Shown: positions 43,401 to 55,400 of the stretch, in pieces | How the letters are laid out: every line of letters starts with the position of its first letter | How positions within the stretch are numbered: the stretch's first letter is position 1 | DNA from: Ancistrus triradiatus | Taxonomy: Eukaryota > Chordata > Actinopteri > Siluriformes > Loricariidae | Assembly: GCA_025084515.1 (NCBI GenBank) | Contig: JAJAGP010000937.1 | Coordinates: forward strand, 186,001 to 250,000 | Length of the DNA: 64,000 nucleotides | Direction: 5' to 3' | Notes under the pieces: model-generated | What the model was told of the DNA's origin: nothing | Databases searched by the model: none | Seen by the model: only the letters and a program-made list of their open reading frames with translations | Translations under genes and position numbers: made by a program

Positions 43401-46400
43401 GGGACTCCGGGCCGATCCTTGATGCAGTCCCACCTCTACCATGAAGCTATCTGTCACTCCTACAGCACATCTCACCGCTGTCACGCTGTTATCATACATG
43501 TCCTGCACTAATCTAAATCTAAATCTTTGATACACTGGCTAAACTACAAAGATGAAGGCCAGCATGTTTCTCTCTCAATTTGTCCATCCCCATTTCTTTT
43601 CACAGTATCACTATACGTTGATGTTTATTTCATTTATTTTCATGAATATTGATTTACTTTGCTTTAACTATGTGCTTAACTAAAAACTATCTTACATTGT
43701 GTCGGAATTCTCTGCCAGGAAGTCAAACAAAATGGAAAAATTTGTAGTCTGTTTAAAATTTTAAAGTGTTTAAAAGGTGATATTGCATTGCCTCTTCTGG
43801 AAGTTAGTGTTTCTTCAAGTGGACTCATTCCCTCTTAGTTGTGTGCAGCCAGCAACGTATCTATATTTATTTACAGTACTTTTCCCAAGTCTTAGGCATT
43901 CTATTGTTTTCAATGTATATTCTGCTCATTCTTTTTTTACCGGTAAGTTTTAGCGGTCATTTCATTTTGTAGTTCTTCAATTAGAGACTGCAGTTCTATC
44001 TGTTATCCTGCTTAATCCCGGAAAGCCCAAGTAAAGCTCAAGCAGCAACTTAGGTTGACTTTGTACTTCTGCTTAAGTACACTAGAAAGGTATAAATGTA
44101 TGCCTACCAGCTGGACAACTTTCTTCCAGCACATGACCCACAACTACGTGAATGGAATCTCGAGTAAATCTTGCATACACCATCACCAGCAAAACTACAA
44201 AGGTGAAGGTTAGCATGTTCCTCTCTCAATTTATCCATCCCCATTTCTTTTCACACTATCAACCCTCCAGCAAAGTGCTTTTATGTCCTTGTGGAACATT
44301 CCCAAGCAATCATTTTCATCATTAAGATTCATGGTGATATTCTGTGGCTCACTGATGGGTGAGAGGAAGAGCAACAATCTTTTACCCAATCGCATCTTCA
44401 CGAGTCCATGACTCAATCACGCATGGCACCTGCAGGTCAGAACTCGGCAACCTCTAAACACTGCCTGCACTCTTTTACTAGAAATGCATTAGCAGCACAA
44501 ACTGTAAAACATGGCTGCTGTGTAGTGTGTATGGCTCTCAACAAATAGCACTGAATCACTTAAGCGACTGCTGCTGCCTTTTGCTAAAAGTTGGGTAAAA
44601 GCAGCTGCACTCTCCTCCACACTGATGGAAGCGGGTGCCGTAAGTCACTCGAGTGCTTGATGGACGACTTCTACTTACCTGATACAGGCAGGCCGCTGTG
44701 CCCAGAAAAAAGGCAATTACGTAATTAAAGTCTTCGTCTTCGTTCTGCAGATGAAGCAGAAAAAAGGAGAATGCTGCATTAGGGAATTATACAGTATGAA
44801 CAAATGGCACCAGGAAATCCTGTATTAAAAGCTAAGATCAGATGCTGTAGATGGCTAGTAGCAGAAAACAACCAGTCATTTGGCCGCAATGCGAAACTAT
44901 TTTGCAAAGAAACAAAAACAGTACATTACATACACTGCCTAGCCAAAAGAAAGGTCACCACCTGGATTTAACTAAGCAAATACTTAAATAGTTTAAAAAA
45001 AGAGCCTCCCATTGGATAATTACTGCATTGGTGATTGTTTCAACTGGCAACAAGTTATTTAGTAGTGAGCAGCATCTCATTTGTTAAACAACCACATTGA
45101 AAGACATCCTGTGGCCGTTGAAAAGGTGTTAATCTGTTTCAGAAAGCTCAAATTGTGAAAGAGTGGTTCAGGGAGCACGAGACATCATTTTCACACATGG
45201 ATTGGCCACCACAGAGTCCAGACCTGAACCCCATTGAGAATATTTGGGATGTGATGGAGAAGATCTCCCATCATCAATCCAAGATCTTGGAGAAAAATGA
45301 ACGCAACTCTGGACAGGAATATTAGTGTTTTGGCCAGGCAGTGTCATATAAATTGAGCATACCACCAGGGCTCAGGTCTGGGTGATGCCTTCCAGCAAGG
45401 TTGGGCATAAAGACACAACTGGCTGGGTCTGACGAGGGATGGAAGATCATCCCCCAATGAACTGAATCAGCCGATACTAGGGGTGTAACAATATATCGTA
45501 AAAAAAAGTGACAACGTCAAACATGACATCTAATGCAATTAAGGGTGTAATGATAGATGATTCGATTCACAATACCATGTCCACGAATCGATTTTCTCAC
45601 AATTATTACTTTACATTTGACAAAAGTCATTCTTTTTATTTCTGCAGTGTAAACAATGAAAGCATCGCACATTTTCTTGTATAACTTTAACGATAAAACT
45701 TTAGTCCCTCGCAATTAAAAGAAATTACTAGAAACATTAGAATTAAAATTATAAACAAAATGTCCTATTCTATTAATGCAACACCTCTGTAGAATATTTC
45801 TTATATTCAATATTTATTTTTATTCTATCAGTGCAAAGTCTATGTGTGTTTGATTGACTTAATCTGTCTGTCTTATTCTGTTTTTGTGTAGATCTGCACT
45901 GTTCTGGAGCAGCAATCCTGATTTAATTATATAAAGTACAATGACAATAAAGGCATTATCTTAACTTATCTTACTGTAGCATCACCATAGATTAAATAAC
46001 TGGGGGGGGGGGAATCCTTTTTAATTTCTGAAGAATAAGAATTCAAAAGTGTACTTTTCTTGTATAAAAATGTACACAAAAAGAAATTTTAATCCCCTGC
46101 GATTAAAAGAAATTAGGATTCTCACTGAAAACGGGATATGTGGCTATAAGTATGACTGCGTCACCTGGTGTTCAATCAGGAAAGTATAATCCAATTAGCC
46201 AGACGATAAACATCATCCCATTTTTGATACACAGCTGTACATATCAGCCAAACCTAATGACAGCATTACAATCAACAAAATCGAGGACTGTGTAAAGAAA
46301 ATAAAAGATTGGATGTTATTTAATTTTCTCTTACTTAACTCAGATAAAACTGAGGTGCTATTAGTGGGACCCAAGGCTGTGAGAGACAGGTTGGCTACAT

Positions 46401-49400
46401 CTATCCTAAATCTAGATGGCTGTCCAGTATTGCCCAGTCCGTCTGTAAAAAACTTAGGTGTCGCATTTGATTCAGATCTCTCCTTTGATGCGCACATTAG
46501 CAGCATCACTCGAATTGCTTTCTTTTAGTTACGTAAAATCGCTAAACTTAGAAATATCCTCTCTTTTAATGATGCAGAGAAACTTGTTCATGCGTTTATA
46601 ACCTTTATAAGGTTGGATTACTGTAACGCCTTACTTACTGGATGCTCTAGTAAATCTATAAATAAACTTCAGTTAGTTCAGAATGCAAGCTGCCCCGAGT
46701 GCTAAACTTCGAACTAGAAAAATTTGATCATTATCACTCCTGTTTTTGTTCTAATCATCAAACACCCACCTGCACTGGGTTTGTACCAGTCCCCAAAATT
46801 CTTCAAATTTTCCCGCATTGATTAGCAAAATTACTTCTTATAACTTTATAAATCTCTAACATGGCCCTGGCCCCACATTACTCTGAGTGAAAAACTCTTA
46901 AAGAGTTTTTTACAATCCAAATCGTCTACTTTTTACTTATACTTGTTTCGCTCTAGCAGGGTGCAGAACTTTTCTTTTTAGTTTCCTAGATTTTTAAAAA
47001 GTCACACATCCACAGCCCCGGGGGGGAAAGATTTTCCTCATAACATAATAATACATGCCCCCCCAACTAAATGGAATAAACTTCCCACTTTTTCCGTTCG
47101 AGATTCAGGACACCTCCTCCAACGTTTTAAAGTCCCTAGGCTAATGACATACTTATTTACGCCAGGCCCTTTTTTGAAAGACTAGATTTAGGACCCAGGA
47201 TGCCATAGCTTTGGGTCACTGGGGCCCGAAGTCTGAAGTCCATGTCCTTGTTTGCCCTGCCTGCCCTTGTCCGCTAGCCCGGGAGTGGTCGAGTGAGCGT
47301 CTTGGCCTGAAACTGGGTTGGTCCTCGTGATCCTTGACCTCAGGCATCCTTGCTTGAATAAGGGGCAAAGCTTGGGGGTTCCATAGTCAAAGAGTCCTTT
47401 ATTGGTTGATCAGAGAACGTTGGGTTGCTGTCTTCTGTTTCCTTGCCGCTTCGTGGGGTTTGCCAATGTCTCCATGTGATTCCCCTCCTTGTGGCTTGTT
47501 TTTTTTTTTTCCCCCTAACCATTTCTTTCCCTCTTTTTCCTTCTTCTAGCTATGCTGCCTATAAGCTATGATAGATGGGCCGGGTCCCTCATGCTACAAC
47601 TTGGCATCCAAAAGTGGATTTGACATGGCAATCAGTGATTGTTAATAGACACTTAGGTGCTTCCTCTTAATCAAATACTAATTAAATTTTTCTTGTTTTC
47701 TCTCCGAGCTGTGTTCCGGCAAGTTCCAAGCCCCCCCAACACATGAAAAATGTTCATCTTGCCCCTATAAGCTTCCAGTCAAGCTGCTTCCGCTTATCGG
47801 CCTCCAGCCCCCATCATAAAACCACCCGGGCCACTTAATGAGATGTGCATACTTTTCACATTTTATATAAATTTCCGAACCTGTTTGACTCATGAACTTT
47901 ATTTTCGCTTCTTAGATTTATCATCTATGATCTAATGCTAATGAGGATGCCGCCCAAGGCAGGTTTTTTTGGGGGTTCCAAAACCCTTTTGAGTCTTGGT
48001 CCTCCCCAAGGTTTTTCTTTTTTCTTCCCTAAGAAAACTAGGGGAGTTTTTTGTTTCCTTGCCACTGTCGCCCTAGGCTTGCTCAATTTGGGACTGGACG
48101 TAGTTATTAGGAGATAATCTAAACTTGTAAAGTTGCTTTGAGACAATGCTCCATTGTAAAATGCGCTATATAAATAAATCTGACTTGACTTGACTTTTTG
48201 CATTGTTACCTCCCTAAGTGCAAGTGCATTTTTTGAACACCAGAGGGCATCACATCATCATACAGTACATCATATCTTCGGTTTTACAAAGGACACCGGA
48301 GAGATCTGACATTGAAGGGCTTGTCTGTTTCTGTGATTTTCAATTTAAAACAGCACTTGGTTATTTACATTTCTAGTTACTAAAAATCTTTTAAATGCAG
48401 GGGATTTACTTTTCTGTTGTTGTTGTTTAAACATTTGATCAAGAAAATGTGGATTGTTTTACAATATTTATACTTCAAAAATAATCTTTTATCGAGAAAA
48501 AATATTGTTAATCGTGAGAAAATTGAATCGTGAGCAGTGTGTATCATTACACTCCTCCCCTATATCAGTAACATAAGTCACTGGGGATCTGATTGACCCT
48601 CATGGATTGTAACCTGTTTACTGGGAGAGGCTTTGCCTCTCTTCATTTGTTCATCATATTCACATACTCTACACAGTATAAAGGTTGTGGACACACAAAA
48701 ACATGGGTATCTGTATGGTGTTTGCTTCGCTCTTCTGAGAAAGCTTTCCCATAGCTTTTGATACATGACTATGAGGTCAGGCTCTGATGTCAAACAGTAA
48801 GCCCTGGCTCTCTGGTGGCATTACATTTGATCTCAGAGGTGTCTGATGGAGTTAAGGTCAGGACTTTGGGCAAGCCAGCCATGTTCATCATCAAAGCTGG
48901 TGAACCATTTTGTCATGGACTAAACTGCAGGTGAAAAACGGACTTGCTGGAAACAGAAACCTGTGACAGTGTCATGCTGAAAGTCACTCAACAATTACAA
49001 AAAAAACATCTGAATGACAGAAAACTAGTATGAGCGAACACTTGCGACATCTCGTTACAGAAAAGAGAATCCCAGTCTTGAAAAGCAGAAAATAACACGG
49101 TAGCGTTCGGTAAAAGTTTCAAGCTCTATAAATGCAACAAAGATAGGAATGGCTGCATTGTACAGTACAGTACTACATGTTTTTGGATTGTATTTGAAGT
49201 AATATTATTGTTTCAGCATGTCTGGAGAGCATCTCTTCATGGATTCCATCTCATCGTCTAAAGCTAAACCTTATCAAAGCTACTTCACATTACTGGAGAT
49301 GGGTCCCCTTTCCAAGATCTTGCTATCTTCTCAGATAAACTCCTCCACCACACCTGAGAAAGCAAGAAACCTTGGAATAATGTTTGATAGCCATCGGAGT

Positions 49401-52400
49401 TCCTCTACTCATATTGCCAAATTGATCCAGTCACGCAGGTGTATCTGCTACAACATCAGGAGAATCTGATCCTTCCTTTCCAGGGAAGCCACCCAGGTGC
49501 TTGGCCAGTCTTCCCATGCATAAATTAGACCCCTGCAACTGATTCAGAATGCAGCAACACGTCTGGTTTTCAATTTACCCAAGTCTTCTCATGTCACCAC
49601 ACTTCCACATTCTCTTCAGTGGCTCCCTGTAGCATCAGATTCAAATCCCTGATGCTCGCCCACAAAGCCAAAAACAGACCAGCGCCTTCTTACCTAAAAG
49701 CTCTAATCAAACCTCGCTCTGTACCTCATAGCCTTCAAGACACGAGCTTGACTTTGGCTCTCCACACAAGATTAAAGGACGACAACGAACATCAAGACTC
49801 TTCTCCGTACTAGCACCCAGGTGGTGGAATGAACTTCCACTGGAAGTCTCTTTCCATCTTCCAATGGCAACTAAAGGCCCATCTATTCACTCTTCACTTA
49901 ACTTAAGTGAAGGTTGAAACTGCACTTACATATTTAAAATTAGATTAAAAACTACGTTTGTGGAATTACCTCATGAAATCCTCACAGAATTTTAGCTGGA
50001 TGGTGTTCTTGGGTTATTGCTTATTTGTATGAGGTAACGTCCACTAAGAAGAACACAAGCACTTCTGTAAATCGCTCTGGATAAGGGTGTCTGCTAAATG
50101 CTGTGGATGTCTCAAACACTTTGTAAAGTATCTAATCTGCTCTGTGACTATGGACACCTGTATTATACAGAGATTCCACACATTTATGCTTCATATTATC
50201 AACCTGTTAGCAGGGAGAGGCTGAAATAACAGATCACTTATGAGTTTGAGTGTGTGTGTGTGACTGGAGTGTATTCTCGTTTACCTGCAAAATGCTCTCT
50301 ATGGCATGGACTCCACGCAGCATATTGAGCGCGCCACACAGAACACTCAAGACGCACGCCACGATGCCTGACAGCGTGACAGGCTCCAGCATTTGGTTAG
50401 GAGCTGCAAAATCAGAACACGAGTCTCAAATCATGAACAACCCGGCACCAAGATGACACTTTCCAGACAATAAACACTCCAGATGTGACGCATTTCAGAA
50501 GGAAAGAATGACAGCATATCGCAAACATATCCTACCTTGGTATATACCAAATAGTTATGCTTATCAATATTACAGATCAAATTTTTATAATAGGCATTAA
50601 ATGCTGGAATATTAGGACTGAAATGTACCTAACCAAAAAACTTTAAATCCAATCATCATTAAATCCAAATATCCAATCAATGTTAAACTTACTAATAATA
50701 AGATTTTGTCTCATGCAAAACCGTTTATCTATTGTTCATGCTGAATCCAAATATGTTCTCAGAAAATCCCTAATGCCCATAGTTTTTTGGTTCCAGTAAT
50801 GCATAATATATACCCACACCAAATACTCTATTAAATACACCTTCCTAGTACCAGGTCGGATGCCCTTTTGCTTCAGAACTGCCTTAATTCTTCGTGGCAT
50901 AGATTCAACAAGGTGCTGCAAACATTCCTCAGAGATATTTGTCCATATTCACGATAGCATCATGCAGTTGCTACAGATTTGTCGGCTGCAGATGCTCCTG
51001 TCCCACCACTGGTGACTCTGGAAGGCATCTGAGTACACTGAACTCATTTTCATGTTCTAAAAACCAGTTTGAGATGATTTGAGCTTAGTGACATGGCACG
51101 GTATCCTGCTGGAAGTAGCCATCAGAAGATGGTACACTGTGATTATAAAGGGGTGGACATGGTCAGCAACAATACCCTGGTAGTCTTTGGCATTTAAACA
51201 ATGCTCAGTTGGTATTAAGGGACCCAAAGTGAAGAAAGTGCCAAGAAAATATCTCCCACACCATTACACCCCCAGCAGCAGCCTTAATTGTTGATACAAG
51301 GCAGGATGGAGCCAAGCTTTTATGTTGTTTACACTAAATTCTCACCTGACTCCATCACTTGAACATCACTGTTTAAACTGCCAAAAATATCTGGACAGCT
51401 AAGCAACCCATAATCATGAGTGACCCTCAGCCATAACTATCTAGACATCTAACTGACCTTGAAAAATGAATAGCGTTTTTGTGCTTGTGGCACCAATCAG
51501 CCTTTATTGCCACTCGAGGGCCCATCAAAGTCAGAATTTGGCCCCAATATTAATGAATAGGAAAAATAGGGACTCATAGGGTGCATGTGAGGTGCCAATC
51601 GGACCATAAGTATTTGCACCGGACTCTGCTCATTACCTATGCCTTTATATTTGGAAGCAGTGTTATGGGAGAAGCCGTTGATTAAGCTCAGGTCCTCAGC
51701 AGAGAGCTGGTATGGGGGACGCAGCTTGATCTCTGTCTGCATATCAGACAGATTGATCTTGGTAGAGAGAGAACGTGGGCTGTTGTACCGCTGCTTGGTC
51801 TTCTGAATGAAGTTGTCTGCCAAACACATGAAAACAAACTGTAAGCACACATGTCCAGTAATGTATTTAAGTACTTAAATACATAGTTAAAAAAACAACA
51901 ACAACAAATGGGTGATCTAGTTCTACAGCTGTGACCCTTAAGAACTGATCTCATCCAGGAGAAGGGGGGTTCGCCTTTTGAGCCTGGTTCCTAACAATTC
52001 TTGTTAGTCTTGTTAGTTTTTCCATTGCCACAGTTGCCTCTGGGTGCTCATTTGATGACTACCACAACAACATCAACATCACAACAACAACAACAACAAC
52101 AACATCTATCGCCAAACCTTTAATACAAAATAAAAAGCGAATTTACTGATTTGGGCCACAAAAGTGACCAAAAGGGAGTGTACAAAGCTTAGATTTAGTT
52201 TTTCCATTTTCTTCAGTGGTCTGATGGATTCTCAGTGAGTTTGCATGCATTCAAGAGAGTCCATGAAAGCAGCATTGGATATGGAATACATTTTTCCAAA
52301 CAAGTTTTTGGGATGGGAATAGCCCCAGTTTGAATCTACCCATGGTCAGCTTAGGCACTGTACATCTGCTGTTCACCAAAATCTGAATCACACTGAGCCC

Positions 52401-55400
52401 GGATATGATTTTTAACATAGGTGGACCCTCACACCAAGTGCACTACGTTTTTTGTCTGAAGACTCTGAAAACTCCCTGTCCACTTTTGCTTTCTTTAATT
52501 CCCCTTCTCTTGGAAGATGTGTCAGAGATTTCGCCATGTCTTTTTCACATCGTCAAGTTAAGAAAACAAAGCCACGAGCAAGGATTAGTGCAGGACGCTC
52601 TAGTCTGTGTTTTTGTGGGACTTAGATAAACAAGAAAACGCTTCCATACAGTCACTGAGGTCTTCACCCTCGTTCTCCATTCTCTTTCAGCTATATTCCA
52701 CCAGATCTTTTCTTTAATATCCATGGTTTTATAGGCAGCATGTTGCTTGTCGTACAAGCTCTTGTTACTAGATCTTGCTACTAGCAGGCAGGATGAGCTG
52801 TTCTGTCTGACAACCGAGCTCTGATTGGTCAGCCTAATTTTAACGAACAATGCCAAAATTAGAACAGGTTCCAATTAAAAATTTGCACATCATCGCAGCC
52901 AATTTCAGACTCTGTGCTGGACGGTGTTAATGTACATGTTCTTTTTCAAAACTTGACACGTGTTTTTTTTCCGTCCGTAAACATCGAACTCTGTAAAAAA
53001 GGCCTTAAGGCTCAATCGCATTAACTATCTGCTCCAGTAGTCTGTAGTTGGTATATTCCGATGTCATCGTCTCGTAAAGTGAAGACATCTTAGTTTAGGA
53101 AACTCCAATGGAAAACAAAGTATTGCTTTATACTGCCATGCAAAATATCCTGTGAGGCTTGCGTTGGCAAATTAGCAACACTAAGTATTCATAAATACTG
53201 AGCAAAAAGCATACATAACTACCTCATGTTTTCACCCAAATGATTTCAATGATTGACGACACCATGAGCCATGATTATACATTATGACCACATTGATGTT
53301 TATGAAGGAGGCAATATGAGTGGAATGAGATTTTTTTAGCCTGGATCACGATCCACAATATTTATCATGATTATTTTTGTGCCTTCAGTGCACTGAGCAA
53401 TTCAAAGACCACCTTTTTTCATTTCCGTTCCACAGGCTCTGCAAAATAGGGACACTTGTCTTTGACCATGGTTCATGTGGAATATGCGTAGTACGCACTT
53501 CAGATGCCTACCTAATACATTTAATGATGGCAAGAAGTAGCCTAACACATATTTCAAACCAGCAGTCGTTTATTACTGCTACAGCTAAAGAAAAGTTACC
53601 TCGAGTGAAGGTTTTATAACAAAAGAACATTGTGTTTTAACAGTGGTGTTCACAAGTAACCTCTCTGCCCAAGCCGTCATCTGTTTGACATTATGATGGT
53701 CTTTCTGGTTGAACCAACTAAAATTGAACAAATGTGCTGACTGTGTAATCGAACAACATTCTTAGGGCTTGTAAACTGTATGAAAAGGAGATACTCATGG
53801 TCACAAAACCACTGCTCTTTGGCTTTTGTCTAAAAATAATATCAGAGACACATACGGAGATAAATCTTTATCCATAAATGGCAAACATACCTTTAGCCCT
53901 CCTAGTGAATGTTCAGTCCTCTAGCCATAAATGTCTGGAGTGGTTCTTTACATATTTAAATACAGATAAGACAAACATTTGCTTGTTTAAATTAAATGAT
54001 TTATGTCCAGTACCAGTTGTATGTGATAAATCACAGATGTTATATGATTTATCACACAGGCTTTCCTCACATATTAGTTCTCCGAATAATAGCTGCTGTG
54101 TACATCATACTTGCTGCAGTGCAACAACTGCTAAAGTTCGTATCAAATTTCGTTGTCTAATGACAGCTCTTCAGAATGTGCATGTTATGCTGTTCTTCCA
54201 AAAGAAAAACTAAAAAAGGTATTCTTGCAAAGCAGGTACACCTTTACAGGCATTTAAATTATACACCTGTGAGAGACCATATAGAAACACTTTCGGGGAA
54301 TGCTGCAGCACTGGAAGCGTCAAGTAGGCCTTAAGGGTTCACGCGACACTCTGAAAGTTTAAATATTATAAAGTCTTTATAACACTTTTTAATGTTCAGC
54401 ATAATGCAGGCTTTTCCCAAAAAAACCAACTGTATACTGTACACTTTACACTGTTCCTATTAATCAGACACGAGGTTTTCCCCACGGTGAATTCTATTTC
54501 TGTGATAAATAGAAGAGACATATTATAAACTACCTAATTTTTTTAAAGGTTTGCAGAAGTATTTTTTAATTAAGTAATGTCATAGAGTGTTTATAAGAAG
54601 TGCTCAATAAATTGGTGAAACTCCAGGTTGTTGGACTAAAATGCAAAGACAGTGTTTTGTATTTTGTACATTTTGGATCCTAATTTCTGTAAATGTTTTA
54701 TTCAGTTTTTGCTGTGGTTGGCTAAAGATAATATCTGTATGATTTTTGCATATGACTGATACAAACATGGACGTGTAATGAATGTGTGCTTCATGCCCTC
54801 AATAGAGAGACACCCATTACAAAAACCGAGTTAGATAGGCGTTTTTTAAAGAAATACTTTTAATTTAATCACTTTAAGTGCATTTAGTAGTGTGTACTTT
54901 TATACTTCTGCTTGAGTAAAATACATGGCCTGGCCAAAAAAAAAAAAAAGGTCACACACTAATATTTCGTTGGACCGCCTTCGGCTTTGATCACGGAACG
55001 CATTCGCTGTGGCATCGTTTCCACAAGCTTCTGCAATGTCACAACATTTATTTCTGTCCAGAGTTGCATTCCGTTTTCCCCCAAGCTCTTGTAGTGATGA
55101 TGGGAGATTTGGACCACTGCACAAAGTCTTGTCCAGCACATCCCAAAGCTTCTCAATGGGGTTCTGGCCAATCCATGTGTGACAATGATGTCTCATGCTC
55201 CCTGAGCCACTCTTTCACAATCTGAGCCTGATGAATCCTGGCATTGTCATCTTGGAATATGCCTATGCCATTAGGGAAGAAAAAAATCCATTGATGGAAT
55301 AACCTGGTCGTTCAGTACATTCAGGTGGTCAGCTGACCTGATTCTTTGGGCACATAACGTTGCTGAACCCAGACCTGACCAACTGCAGCAACCCCAGATC

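Noticed and set aside
43251..43535. Reverse transcriptase fragment considered as part of the L2-like LINE
   Set aside because: Its FADDIVI active site, GRPK C-terminus and GAA-type tail differ from the YADDTQLYIS L2-like copies, so it is a separate RTE-like family.
53878..54213. 111-codon open frame on the plus strand in a sec22a intron
   Set aside because: Antisense to sec22a, no recognisable domain, signal peptide or splice context; could be chance in AT-rich DNA.
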